Program-made: the position numbers and the translations under genes
Shown: positions 1 to 8,762 of the stretch, piece after piece
How positions within the stretch are numbered: the stretch's first letter is position 1
Layout of the letters: every line of letters starts with the position of its first letter
Assembly: GCA_020634515.1 (NCBI GenBank)
Contig: JACKBL010000002.1
Location: 620,001-684,000 of the forward strand
Direction of reading: 5' to 3'
DNA from: Ardenticatenales bacterium
Lineage (GTDB): Bacteria > Chloroflexota > Anaerolineae > Promineifilales > Promineifilaceae
Length of the DNA stretch: 64,000 nucleotides
Notes under the pieces: generated by a model
Database searches by the model: none
What the model was told of the DNA's origin: nothing
Seen by the model: the letters and a program-made list of their open reading frames with translations, nothing else

Positions 1-1
1 G

Positions 2-1255
2 GCGTGGCTGGCGACGGCTATGCGCGACGCTGGCCTGGAAAACGTGCGCTTGTTTGAAACGCCCCGGCATCCGCTCGTCTATGGCGACTGGCTGCATGCC
101 GGCCCCGACGCCCCCACGGTCCTCATTTACGGCCATTACGACGTACAGCCGCCCGATCCCCTGGAGGAGTGGCAATCCCCTCCCTTCGCGCCAACGCGCC
201 GGGGCGACTACCTGTACGCGCGTGGGGCGTGCGACGACAAGGGGCAGACGTACATTCACGTGAAGGCGATTGCCGCTTACCTGGCGCAGGCGGGGCGGTT
301 GCCCGTCAATGTCAAGTTCCTCTCCGAAGGAGAAGAGGAAATTGGCGGCCCCAGCTTGACGGCGTTCATTCCCGCGCATACAGATTTGCTGGCGGCGGAT
401 GTGGCCGTGGTGTCTGATACGGCCATTCTCGGCCCGGAGCAGCCGGCCATTGTTTATGGGCTGCGCGGCATGTGCTATGTGCTGATGGACATTACGGGGC
501 CGGATCATGACCTGCATTCGGGCGGTTTTGGTGGGGCGATTGACAATCCGTTTAACGTGCTGGCGCACATTATTGCTCGTTTGAAGGATATGGATGGGCA
601 CATTCTCATTCCGGGCTTTTATGATAAGGTGCGCCCGTTGTCGGCGGAGGAGCGGGAGATGCTGGCGCAACTGCCGCTGACGGAGGAGCGTGTGCTGGCG
701 GAAACGGGTGCGCCACAGGTGTGGGGCGAGCCGGGTTATACGCTGGCGGAGCGGTTGGGGGCGCGCCCGACGTTGGATGTGCATGGGATTGTCGGAGGGT
801 ATATGCTGCCTGGTCGCAAGACGGTGCTGCCGGCAAAAGCGCACGCCAAAATCTCCATGCGACTCGTGCCAGACCAGGACCCGCAAGAAATCGGCGAGTT
901 GTTCCGCCAATATGTGACGCAGATTGCCCCGCCCACGGTGAAGATTAGCATGACCTTTGAGGGTGCGCCGGCCAGTATCACGAATTGGAAAATGCCGGCC
1001 ATGCAGGCAGCGATTGCCGCGTATCGTGATGTCTTTGGCCGCGAACCGATTTTCATGCGCGAAGGCGGCTCCATCCCTGTCGTCGGGCAGTTTCAGGCGC
1101 ACCTGGGCATCGAAACCGTCCTGATGGGTTTTGGCCTCCATGACGACCGCATCCATTCCCCAAATGAGCGCTTCTACCTGCCCAACTTCTTCCGTGGCAT
1201 CGAGACCGCCATCCGCTTCCTCGCCTACTACGGCGGGGGTGAGACGGGAGCATGA
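2..1255 (+). CDS. M20-family dipeptidase (5' partial)
   Basis: Zinc metallopeptidase of the M20 (carnosinase/CNDP-like) family, expected to cleave dipeptides or short peptides in the cytoplasm. The frame is open to the left edge, so the N-terminus is missing; an internal ATG at 20 is not a convincing start because residues before it (AWLATA) continue the usual pattern. Metal-site motifs are visible: HYDVQPPDP, then RGACDDKGQ, then EGEEEIGG with the catalytic Glu pair. A dimerisation-domain stretch (LHSGGFGG) and the C-terminal catalytic half (REGGSIP, LMGFGLHDDRIHSPNE) follow. The stop overlaps the next start as ATGA, so it is probably cotranscribed with the phosphoesterase gene. Substrate cannot be told from sequence. 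Confidence 0.9.
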   Translation, partial: AWLATAMRDAGLENVRLFETPRHPLVYGDWLHAGPDAPTVLIYGHYDVQPPDPLEEWQSPPFAPTRRGDYLYARGACDDKGQTYIHVKAIAAYLAQAGRLPVNVKFLSEGEEEIGGPSLTAFIPAHTDLLAADVAVVSDTAILGPEQPAIVYGLRGMCYVLMDITGPDHDLHSGGFGGAIDNPFNVLAHIIARLKDMDGHILIPGFYDKVRPLSAEEREMLAQLPLTEERVLAETGAPQVWGEPGYTLAERLGARPTLDVHGIVGGYMLPGRKTVLPAKAHAKISMRLVPDQDPQEIGELFRQYVTQIAPPTVKISMTFEGAPASITNWKMPAMQAAIAAYRDVFGREPIFMREGGSIPVVGQFQAHLGIETVLMGFGLHDDRIHSPNERFYLPNFFRGIETAIRFLAYYGGGETGA

Positions 1256-3219
1256 TCCGGCGGGTGGTGGTTGGCTTGGGCAGCGTGCTGCTGCCGCTGT
1301 TGCTGCTGGTGGGCGTATTATCCGCCTGGCTCCCCGCCGCCCCCGTGGACGCGCCGCTGACGGAGTTTGCCTGGAGCGGCGCGATCAGCGTCGGCAGCGT
1401 CACCATCGTCACGCGCATGGTGGCCGATGGCTGCGACGTGCGCGTTGTCCTCAGCACCAGCGCCGACTACAGCAATCCCATCTACTCGCCGACCCAGGTC
1501 GCCAATACGGCCACCAACAATCGCGTGCTGCGCTTCGTCATGAGCGGCCTGCAACCCGACACGCTGTACTATTACGTGCTGGAATGCATGGGACAGCGGG
1601 ACAGCGCCCATCCCGGCCAGTTTCGTACGTTCAACAGCGTGCCTTTCCCCTTCACGTTTGCCGTGGGTTGCTGCGTGGAAAGCAACTTCGAGAACCAGGT
1701 CTTTACGACGATTGGCAGCCGTGGTCCTCGCTTTTTCCTCATGCTGGGAGACATTTACCGCAACCTCGTGAACGAAAACGATCCGGACCTGTTCCGCGGC
1801 GCGTATGACAATCTGCTTGGCTCTCCCACGCAGGCGGCGCTTTACAACCATACGCCCGTCGTTTACGTGTGGGACGACGCGGACTATGGCGTGATAGGTG
1901 GCGACCGTACCGCGCCGGGGCGAGAGGCGGCCCGCCGGGTGTACCAGGAGTATGTACCGCATTATGCGCTGCCTGCCGGCAGTGGCGACGTGCCCATCTA
2001 CCAGGCGTTTAGCGTTGGGCGCGTGCGTTTCATTGTCACCGACCTGCGTTCGGAGCGGGACCCGAACGGCGACCCGGACGACGCGGATAAGAGCATGATG
2101 GGGGAGGCGCAGAAGCAGTGGTTTTTCCAGCAGCTTTTGGCGGCGAAGGAGCGGTATCCGGCTATCATTTGGGTCAGCAGCGTGCCCTGGATTGACGACA
2201 GCGGCGTCAGCAATGATACATGGTATGGTTTTCGTCATGAACGGGCGGAGATTGCCAACTTCATTGCTGGCAATGGCATTAAGGGGGTGATCATGCTCAT
2301 GGGGCACGCGCGCATGTTGGCAATTGATGATGGGCGTAATAACCGGTATGCGAGCGGCGGCGGCAACGGCTTCCCGGTGATGAGCGTCGGGTCGTTGGAG
2401 CAGCCGGGGGAAATTTTGGGCGGACCTTATAGCGAAGGGGTGTTCCCTGGCAGCGGGCAATTCGGGCTGATTTCAGTCATTGACAGCGGCGGATCGCAGA
2501 TAACGGTGACGTTGAGCGGGCGTTCGGTGAGCAATCAGGAGTTGGTGCGTCTGGATGTGCCCATCGTGGCGGCGTCTACGGTCGATTACGGGGATTTGCC
2601 GGACAGTTACCAGATGACGACGCTGGCGCAAAATGGCGCGGGGCACGTGCTGGGAACGGTGTATCTGGGCAGCCGCATTGACGCCGAGGATGACGGTCAG
2701 CCCTCAGAGGCGGCGGCGGGGGATGATTTGTGGGGGCAGGGGGATGAGGACGGGGTTTTGCCGTCGGGACGCTGGCGGGATGGCGTGGATGGGGGCGAGG
2801 TGGAGGTGCTGGCGCACGGGCGAGGCTACTTGAATGCGTGGGTGGACTGGAACCACGACAATCTCTTCCAGCCGTCTGAGCATGTGATCTCGAACACGCT
2901 ATTGAACAATGGGGTACAGACCATCACCATGGATTTGCCGGCAGGAACTATTCCCACCGGCGATCAAGCCAACACCTTCTACGCCCGCTTTCGTTATTTC
3001 CAGCAACCGGCCACCAATCCCGCCGCCGCTTATCGCGGCATCGTAGACAACGGTGAAGTGGAAGATTATCGTTGGGCCATCACCCGTTCCGCCGTCGGCT
3101 TCAGCCGTATAGCGGCGGGCACGCATTCTCCCTGGTGGGCATGGGCGCTGGCGGCGGGGCTGCTGGGCCTGGGGACGGGGCTGCATCTCTGGAGTCGGCG
3201 CGCTACCGCCCGACCGTGA
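1252..3219 (+). CDS. PhoD-like metallophosphoesterase with GEVED domain and C-terminal anchor
   Basis: Predicted extracellular phosphoesterase of the PhoD/alkaline phosphatase D type, 655 aa. Residues 1-34 form a signal peptide or membrane segment. Residues about 45-430 contain a fibronectin-like lead-in and the PhoD core with GDIYRN, WDDADYG, SSVPW and GHARM. Two positions that are usually His-containing (WDDHDYG, GDRH) read WDDADYG and GHARM, so metal binding may be altered. Residues about 445-620 match the GEVED domain (starts DYGDLPDSY, ends VDNGEVEDYRW), a domain of large surface proteins. A final hydrophobic segment (WWAWALAAGLLGLGTGLHLW) followed by Arg residues looks like a membrane anchor. 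It is translationally coupled (ATGA) to the upstream peptidase. Confidence 0.8.
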   Translation: MIRRVVVGLGSVLLPLLLLVGVLSAWLPAAPVDAPLTEFAWSGAISVGSVTIVTRMVADGCDVRVVLSTSADYSNPIYSPTQVANTATNNRVLRFVMSGLQPDTLYYYVLECMGQRDSAHPGQFRTFNSVPFPFTFAVGCCVESNFENQVFTTIGSRGPRFFLMLGDIYRNLVNENDPDLFRGAYDNLLGSPTQAALYNHTPVVYVWDDADYGVIGGDRTAPGREAARRVYQEYVPHYALPAGSGDVPIYQAFSVGRVRFIVTDLRSERDPNGDPDDADKSMMGEAQKQWFFQQLLAAKERYPAIIWVSSVPWIDDSGVSNDTWYGFRHERAEIANFIAGNGIKGVIMLMGHARMLAIDDGRNNRYASGGGNGFPVMSVGSLEQPGEILGGPYSEGVFPGSGQFGLISVIDSGGSQITVTLSGRSVSNQELVRLDVPIVAASTVDYGDLPDSYQMTTLAQNGAGHVLGTVYLGSRIDAEDDGQPSEAAAGDDLWGQGDEDGVLPSGRWRDGVDGGEVEVLAHGRGYLNAWVDWNHDNLFQPSEHVISNTLLNNGVQTITMDLPAGTIPTGDQANTFYARFRYFQQPATNPAAAYRGIVDNGEVEDYRWAITRSAVGFSRIAAGTHSPWWAWALAAGLLGLGTGLHLWSRRATARP

Positions 3220-4114
3220 CGCCCCCGCTGCCAACCGTGTAGGCGTAGGGCATGGCGTCCGTGTTGAAGGCGATGCCGATTTGCCCCTGGCGGTCCACGG
3301 CGACCAGCCCGCCACGACCATCGACCCGCCGCGCCAATACGTCCAGGGCCGCCTGACAGGCGGCGGCGGCGTTCATGCCCGCGCCGACGAAATCGCACAC
3401 CTGCTTGCTCAATAGTACCTTCATAATGGCTTCCCCGTATCCGGTGGCGCTGACGGCGGCGGTGGTGTTGTCGGCGTAGCCACCGGCGCCGGGGATGGGG
3501 CTGTCGCCGACGCGCCCCGGCAGCTTTTGCCGTGTGCCGCCGGTGGAAGTGGCGCAGGCCAGATTGCCGGCATTGTCCAAAGCAACCGCGCCGACCGTGT
3601 CCCCCATGGCCCCCGGTTCCACGAAGATGGAGACGGTCTGGTAGTCAGGGACCTGGCTAAGTTCGTCGTGGCGGGTCAACTCTTCGTTGACGAGGAGTTC
3701 TTCCTGGGGGCAGCGAGGAAAGCCGATGTCGTCGGCGAAGGCGTCCGCGCCCGCGCCGACGAGGAAGGCGTGTTCGGAGTCGGTCATGACGTGGCGGGCG
3801 AGGCTGATGGGGTGGCGCATTTGCCGCACGGCTCCCACGGCGCCGAGGTCGAGGGTGCGCCCGTCCATGATGAGGGCGTCCATTTCGATGTCGCCATGGG
3901 TGTTGAGGTAGCTGCCAATGCCGGCATCCAGCGCCGGGCAATCCTCCAAAATCCACACCGCCTGCTCCACCGCATCCAAAGCCGTCCCCCCGGCTTGCAA
4001 GATCGCCTGCCCCCTGGCGGCGGCGGCGGCGCAGGCCTCCATGCCCGCCGCCAACCGCCGTGAATCCAGTTTCCACGCTCCCGCCCCGCCGTGAACGATG
4101 ATGACCGTGTCCAT
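3203..4114 (-). CDS. isoaspartyl peptidase/L-asparaginase (Ntn-hydrolase)
   Basis: Plant-type asparaginase/isoaspartyl peptidase, which removes isoaspartyl residues from peptides or hydrolyses asparagine; made as a precursor that cleaves itself. The start at 4114 gives 303 aa beginning MDTVIIVHGGAGAW, with ACGGAGG just upstream as ribosome binding site; the longer frame to 4288 adds a non-family-like stretch and is rejected. Family landmarks are GIGSYLNTHGDIEMDALIMD (about residues 65-84) and the autocleavage site GDTVGAVALD, whose Thr (about residue 173) should become the N-terminal nucleophile. The 3' end overlaps the convergent PhoD-like gene by 17 bp. No operon partner is evident. Confidence 0.9.
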   Translation of the reverse strand: MDTVIIVHGGAGAWKLDSRRLAAGMEACAAAAARGQAILQAGGTALDAVEQAVWILEDCPALDAGIGSYLNTHGDIEMDALIMDGRTLDLGAVGAVRQMRHPISLARHVMTDSEHAFLVGAGADAFADDIGFPRCPQEELLVNEELTRHDELSQVPDYQTVSIFVEPGAMGDTVGAVALDNAGNLACATSTGGTRQKLPGRVGDSPIPGAGGYADNTTAAVSATGYGEAIMKVLLSKQVCDFVGAGMNAAAACQAALDVLARRVDGRGGLVAVDRQGQIGIAFNTDAMPYAYTVGSGGVTVGR

Positions 4115-4259
4115 GATGCCGCCTCCGTGAGAAGTTTGTGGGATCAAAACCGTGTTTCCAGACGAAACGCGGACGCGGCGAATTGTATCCGTTTTGCAGG
4201 AAGCGGCGATGGGCGAACGTATGAGACGGTCAATGGGTGTCGGCGTGGGGGAAGGGGGA

Positions 4260-4844
4260 TCACGTTTTGTGGGGGAATTTGCCGGCAACGTCTCGAAAAA
4301 TCGCGCGCAAATCCTCTATATCCCCTTCCAGGTCGCCGGTGGGGATAAACACGGGGTGCAGATTGACACGTCTCTTCGCGTAGTCAAGAGAGATGGGGCA
4401 GATAGGCACGCCGGCTCCGTGGGCGATGTGGTAGAAACCCGTCTTCCAGCGCGTCACCTTCTGGCGCGTTCCTTCCGGGGACACGACCAGAACCAGGCCA
4501 TCGCGCTTCGTGAATTCGGCGATGGTTTGGGCGACGGTTCCCTGCGCGACGTTGCGTTTGATGGGCATGCCCCCGAACCAGCGCATGATGGGGGCCACTG
4601 GGCCACGAAACAGGGCGTCCTTGCCCATCCAGGCGATGCGGATGCTGAGGGCGAACATGCTCATCATGCCGAGGACCCAATCCCAGTTTGAGGTGTGCGG
4701 GGCGAAGATGACGACGACTTTGGCGGTGTCGGGGAGTTCGCCGGTTAGTTGCCAACGGCTGAGGCGGAAGGCGGTACGGCCAAGCGCGGCGGTGAACCGG
4801 TTGCCGCGACGAGGGAGAGGGCTGCCAGGGGGTACAGTGATCAT
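4260..4844 (-). CDS. PlsC-type acyltransferase family protein
   Basis: A 194-aa protein of the lysophospholipid/1-acylglycerol-phosphate acyltransferase superfamily. The motif APHTSNWDWVLG (about residues 47-58) carries the H-x4-D catalytic pair, and VSPEGTRQKV supplies the later glycerophosphate-binding EGTR block. Such proteins transfer acyl chains to lysolipids at the membrane; this short clade is often annotated simply as acyltransferase and its acceptor is not established. The start overlaps the stop of aat as ATGA, so the two genes are translationally coupled. A TGCCGGCA octamer lies within the 3' end of the gene. Confidence 0.8.
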   Translation of the reverse strand: MITVPPGSPLPRRGNRFTAALGRTAFRLSRWQLTGELPDTAKVVVIFAPHTSNWDWVLGMMSMFALSIRIAWMGKDALFRGPVAPIMRWFGGMPIKRNVAQGTVAQTIAEFTKRDGLVLVVSPEGTRQKVTRWKTGFYHIAHGAGVPICPISLDYAKRRVNLHPVFIPTGDLEGDIEDLRAIFRDVAGKFPHKT

Positions 4845-5455
4845 GTGGGCTGTCCTTGTGGTGGTAGAGGGAGGGGTTGGAAATATGCCGGCACTTTCAG
4901 CGCCGCCGCCAGCCGTTGATGATAAGCCCGGCGGGGAATCTCTATTGCACCTAAACGTCGGAGATGCTCCGTCATAAACTGCACATCAAATAGCGTAAAG
5001 CCGCGCTCGCGCAAATGAGAAACGAGGTGAACCAACGCCACCTTGCTCGCGTCGCGTTCCGCGCTAAACATGCTTTCCCCCGCAAACAGGCCATGTATCG
5101 CCACGCCGTAGAGTCCCCCAACGAGGCGTTCCTCCTGCCACACTTCCACGCTGTGCGCCAGCCCCCAGCGATGCAGTTCGCTGTAGGCCGTCACAAAATC
5201 TTCGCTGATCCACGTGCTTTCCCGTCCGGGCGCGGGACGGGCGCAGGCACGCATTACGGCGGCGAACGCGGCATTCCGGCTGAGGGTGAACGTCCCCTTT
5301 TTTATCGTGCGCTGCAAGGAGCGTGACACGTGCAGGGCTTCCAGGGGCAAGATGGCGCGGGGATGGGGGTCGTGCCAGTAGACCCTGCCGTTGTGGGCCA
5401 TGGGGAAAATGCCACGGGTGTAGGCGTGGAGGAGTTGGTGTGGATCCAGGTGCAT
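4841..5455 (-). CDS. aat: leucyl/phenylalanyl-tRNA--protein transferase
   Basis: Adds Leu or Phe from aminoacyl-tRNA to proteins with N-terminal Arg or Lys, making them ClpS/ClpAP substrates in the N-end rule pathway. The 204-aa protein has the family landmarks in order: YTRGIFPM near residue 12, YWHDPHPRAILPL, TWISEDFVTAY, HSVEVW, LVGGLYGVAIHGLFAGESMF and FDVQFMTEHLRRLGA. Length is normal for the family. It is the first gene of a two-gene unit with the acyltransferase downstream. I see no strong Shine-Dalgarno in front of ATG 5455. Confidence 0.95.
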   Translation of the reverse strand: MHLDPHQLLHAYTRGIFPMAHNGRVYWHDPHPRAILPLEALHVSRSLQRTIKKGTFTLSRNAAFAAVMRACARPAPGRESTWISEDFVTAYSELHRWGLAHSVEVWQEERLVGGLYGVAIHGLFAGESMFSAERDASKVALVHLVSHLRERGFTLFDVQFMTEHLRRLGAIEIPRRAYHQRLAAALKVPAYFQPLPLPPQGQPT

Positions 5456-5734
5456 CAGGTTCTTTACATAATGAGATAGGTGGCGCGATGCTGGTTGCCG
5501 GCATCAGGTGTCTTGCCGAGGTTTCCTGCGCCGATTCCGACATGTTTTTAACCCAATTAGCCCGACCTGGCAACCGCATCCGCCAACGGACGCGAAACGC
5601 CAAGAACCCGCAAAACCGCGGCAGTTTTCATCTTAGCGCTTCTTGTGGTGGCATCTGGGGGAGACAGCGGCGGAGGAGAAGCCGCGTGTTTGGCGACAGG
5701 GATTTCACGGCGAGATTTGCCGGCAAACCGCCGC

Positions 5735-5762
5735 TTGACAGTAAAATCGGCTTTGATATAAT
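5735..5762 (+). promoter_or_regulatory. consensus sigma-70-type promoter for tRNA-Asn
   Basis: TTGACA at 5735-5740 and TATAAT at 5757-5762 are perfect consensus boxes separated by 16 bp. The tRNA begins 25 bp after the -10 box. The stretch from the aat start (5455) to here contains two TGCCGGCA octamers (5496, 5718) and no gene that I can support. Confidence 0.85.
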
Positions 5763-5787
5763 CTGCAACGCTTCACAAAACGAACAT

Positions 5788-5859
5788 TCCTCAGTAGCTC
5801 AATGGCAGAGCATGCGGCTGTTAACCGCAGGGTTGTTGGTTCGAGTCCAACCTGAGGAG
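5788..5859 (+). tRNA. tRNA-Asn (anticodon GTT)
   Basis: A complete cloverleaf can be folded: acceptor TCCTCAG pairs with CTGAGGA, D-arm GCTC/GAGC, anticodon stem TGCGG/CCGCA around loop CTGTTAA (anticodon 5820-5822, GTT), and T-arm with GGTTCGAGTCC. The discriminator is G and the 3' CCA is not encoded (the sequence runs GCCTTTTTT). The T-run just after it may act as terminator. A CCA-adding enzyme, which would be needed to mature it, is encoded at 18625-20310. Confidence 0.97.
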
Positions 5860-5896
5860 CCTTTTTTGTATCTTTTCAATAAAGTGGTGCGAAGTT

Positions 5897-5940
5897 GGTT
5901 GAGCCTGTCGAAACCAATGGCCTTCAACAAGCTCAGGCTG
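5897..5940. repeat. inverted repeat of the CTTCRACAAGCTCAGG type
   Basis: The sequence contains GAGCCTGTCGAAACC and, 10 bp later, CTTCAACAAGCTCAGGC, which form an imperfect inverted repeat. A related half (GGCTTCGACAAGCTCAGCC) occurs at 21609-21627. Similar intergenic repeats are common in many bacteria; no function is assigned. Confidence 0.55.
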
Positions 5941-5975
5941 CGGTTTCCCCAAAATATTGAGAAGTTACCCTTTTA

Positions 5976-6078
5976 GTAACTATTCACGTCTCCGAGAGAT
6001 TGGACCAATTTTGTAGACATCAATAAGATTCAACCAGAGCAAATTGGTCTAATCTGGGCAGATGACCTGTATAGTCAC
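5976..6078 (-). repeat. MITE-like intergenic element, copy 1
   Basis: About 103 bp bounded by GTAACT at the left and AGTCAC at the right. Inside, GATTGGACCAATTTT and AAATTGGTCTAATC form a second inverted repeat around a variable centre. The element is the reverse orientation of the copies at 21646, 23130, 48919 and 57673 and shares the centre of the copy at 24841. It lies between the tRNA and the 3' end of the glycan operon and contains no reading frame. Confidence 0.7.
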
Positions 6079-6267
6079 CCCTTTTTTTCCTAAAATCTGA
6101 GAGCCTTGTGCGTGCTTTGCCGTTGCAAAAGTGCGTTTGGATATGAGGCCCTGCCCGTCATTTCGAGTGAGCGCGGCAGGGCCTCGCCTTTTTCCCCTGC
6201 CCGACAACTCCTAACCCTGACGATTTTCCGGTGTCTTCATGGCGAAGAAGACGGTCCGTGTCAGTCC

Positions 6268-7227
6268 TTAGCCGGCATTTCGTACCCCCCACCGCGCCAG
6301 CCGCAACAAACCAGCCTGCGCCGGTCCCGTCAAGGAAAGCGCCCACAGCAGCCAGCCGGCGCGGCTGCCCAACGCAATCAACCGGCGGATTTTGGGTCGC
6401 GCCGCACGTCCCTGACCCGCCGCCAGCAGCGTGAGAATATCGTCGCGCAGCAGATGGGCCTGGCGCTGGGGCACATTCGCCGCCAACCAGGGAAACTGAG
6501 CCGCCATCATCTCCATTCCTTGCCACAATCCCTGGTTTCTTTCTAATCGTTGCCGCGCGGACACGTTTTCGCCGTGTAGCCGTCGGTCCACCAGTGGCTG
6601 CGCCAGATGCGCGAAGCCATACCCTGCCGCCGCCAGCCGCACCCACAAGCCCCAATCCTCGGCGCCAAATGGCAACCCCGTGAACCCTTCTACCTGCATG
6701 AATGCTTCCCGCCGCACCGCTGCGGACACGAGGCGGATAGAATTGCGCAGGAACAGGTGTTGGGTGAGGGTTTGTGCCGGCATTTCCTCATACAAAATCG
6801 TCGCCCGAAACGCATTCTCCCGCCGCGCCGCGCCCGCCAGCACCTGCCCCGCGCCATCAATGTGCCGCACATCCGTATGTACTAACTGCACCGTCGGCGC
6901 GGCCCGCAAGCGCGCCACCTGTCGCGCCAACTTCTCCCGATGCCACACGTCATCCTGGTCCAGGAAGGCAACCACCTCCCCCCGCGCCAGCGCCAGCCCC
7001 GCCATGCGCGCACCGGGCGCGCGCCGGCCAGCCGCCAGTCGCAAAAAGCTGACCCGCTCTTCCGCGCCCGCCGTCAGCGCCCGCGCGTAAGCAAGCGTAT
7101 CGTCCGGGGAGGCGTCATCGACCACGATCAAGTGCCACCCGTCATACGTCTGCGCCCGCACGGAATCTATCGCTTCTCGCAGCCACCGTTTTCCTTGATA
7201 TGCCGGCAGAATCACGTCAACCAGCAT
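6268..7227 (-). CDS. family 2 glycosyltransferase
   Basis: Predicted GT-A fold glycosyltransferase, 319 aa, last gene of the surface-glycan operon. It opens with VDVILPAYQGKRWLREAIDS, has the nucleotide-binding IVVDDASPDDT and the metal-binding FLDQDD (DxD-type) near residue 95. GTG at 7230 is an alternative start; ATG 7227 is preferred because GGGGAG lies about 10 bp upstream. It overlaps the 3' end of the flippase gene by 11 bp, consistent with coupled translation. Acceptor and sugar donor are unknown. Confidence 0.85.
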   Translation of the reverse strand: MLVDVILPAYQGKRWLREAIDSVRAQTYDGWHLIVVDDASPDDTLAYARALTAGAEERVSFLRLAAGRRAPGARMAGLALARGEVVAFLDQDDVWHREKLARQVARLRAAPTVQLVHTDVRHIDGAGQVLAGAARRENAFRATILYEEMPAQTLTQHLFLRNSIRLVSAAVRREAFMQVEGFTGLPFGAEDWGLWVRLAAAGYGFAHLAQPLVDRRLHGENVSARQRLERNQGLWQGMEMMAAQFPWLAANVPQRQAHLLRDDILTLLAAGQGRAARPKIRRLIALGSRAGWLLWALSLTGPAQAGLLRLARWGVRNAG

Positions 7228-8758
7228 CACCCTTTCTCCCCCGGCGCAGCGTGCGGCGCGCCAGCGCCATTTCCGGAAAGCGGAAAAGCGCCGCGCCCCC
7301 CACGTACACCACCAGCCCCACCAACCCGGTCACGACCACCAGCAGCCAATCCTGCCGCACGCCAACCGCCGCCAGCAGCCACTGTGCCCCATATGCACCG
7401 CCGGCCATCACCAGGGACAGCAGCGTATACCGCGCAAACGCGCCGCCCAGACTGACCAGCCCCAGCCTTCCCAGCCGCCGCCGCAGGTAAAGCAGATGCC
7501 AGGGCCAGGTGAGGTTGACGGAATCCGCCAGGGCGATCCCCAAATAGCCGAAGCGGGGCATGAACAGGCGGGAGAGCAGCACCAACCCCACGATATTGAT
7601 GATGGAGAGGAACGCCAGAAACCAGACCGCCTTCAACGAGTAGAGGGCTTTGGACGTGACCGTGCCCACCATGGAGTTGATCAGCAGCCCGCTGGAGAAA
7701 AGCAGGGCCAGGGAAACCTGCGCCGTGTTTTCCGGAGAGAACGCGCCCCGTTGCAACAGCAGCCGCACCACCGGTTCGCGCACGACGGCAATGCCAAACA
7801 CGGCGGGAATAATTATGAAGGCGTTCAGGCGCACGGCCAGCATCAGGTTGTTTTTGGCGCTTTCGCGGTCCCCCACGGAGATGTCGCGGGCAATGGTCGG
7901 GAACAGCACCGTGGCCACGCTGTTGAGGAGAAGCTGATCAATTGCCCGCACCATCTGGCTGCCGTAGGAGAGATAGGAGACGCTGCCCGCGCCCGTTTGC
8001 GAGGCTAGCGCCCGCTGCACGGCGGGGTTGAGGCGGCGGAAAATGCTGGTGGAGAACAAAACGCTCCACAAGCCCAGCAGCTTGCGGAAGCGTGCGTCGG
8101 CGAAGCCGAAGCGGGGCCGCCACAGAGGCAGCTTGTCGCGCAGGGCGAAGAGGACGCCGATGCAAATGAATACGTGGTTGAGAACGAGGGCGACCGCCAG
8201 CCCGTCAACGCCAAATCCGCGCGCCAGAAAAATGAGGCTGACGATGTAGGCGGCATTGCCGAACGCCAGCCCGGCCACGGCGGCATTGAAGCGGTCCAAC
8301 GCTTGCAGCAGACTGGTGGCGATGGTCCAGATGGCGTTAAAGAGGATCATGGGCGTGAGAAGCTGGTTCAGGCGGGCGGCGAGGGCTTGCGTGGGGGCAT
8401 CGTAGCCGTATCCCACCAGGCGAACGATGGCCGGGGAGAAGGCGTACAGCCCCAGCGAGAGCAGCAGGAGCAGGGTAATCAAGTTGGTGGAGAGGTAGCT
8501 GACCATGCGCCAGGCCACTTCTTCGCCGTGCTGCTCGCGGGCGTCGATGAAGACGGGTATGAAGATGAGATTGAGGCTGACGAGGAAGATGCTGACGAGG
8601 GTGCTGGGGATGACGAGGGCGGTGAAATAGGCGTCCACCGCCGGTCCCGCGCCAAACTGGGCGGCAATGACGGCTTGGGCGACCAGACCGACGATGAGGT
8701 TGGTCAGGGAGCCGATGCTGACGATGATGGTGGATTTGAGTTTGCTTTGCCTGGGCAT
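7217..8758 (-). CDS. MurJ/Wzx-like lipid-linked glycan flippase
   Basis: Integral membrane protein of 513 aa with about 12-14 hydrophobic segments, of the MOP exporter superfamily (MurJ/MviN or Wzx). Family-like features include QFGAGPAVDAYFTALVIPS near residue 45 and LLQRGAFSPENTAQ near residue 330, the latter typical of MurJ. Given its place among glycosyltransferases, a role in flipping the lipid-linked product of this cluster is more likely than peptidoglycan precursor export, but both are possible. The start is ATG 8758; a TTG at 8797 would lengthen it by 13 residues and overlap the previous gene. Confidence 0.82.
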   Translation of the reverse strand: MPRQSKLKSTIIVSIGSLTNLIVGLVAQAVIAAQFGAGPAVDAYFTALVIPSTLVSIFLVSLNLIFIPVFIDAREQHGEEVAWRMVSYLSTNLITLLLLLSLGLYAFSPAIVRLVGYGYDAPTQALAARLNQLLTPMILFNAIWTIATSLLQALDRFNAAVAGLAFGNAAYIVSLIFLARGFGVDGLAVALVLNHVFICIGVLFALRDKLPLWRPRFGFADARFRKLLGLWSVLFSTSIFRRLNPAVQRALASQTGAGSVSYLSYGSQMVRAIDQLLLNSVATVLFPTIARDISVGDRESAKNNLMLAVRLNAFIIIPAVFGIAVVREPVVRLLLQRGAFSPENTAQVSLALLFSSGLLINSMVGTVTSKALYSLKAVWFLAFLSIINIVGLVLLSRLFMPRFGYLGIALADSVNLTWPWHLLYLRRRLGRLGLVSLGGAFARYTLLSLVMAGGAYGAQWLLAAVGVRQDWLLVVVTGLVGLVVYVGGAALFRFPEMALARRTLRRGRKGDAG

Positions 8759-8762
8759 CGGT

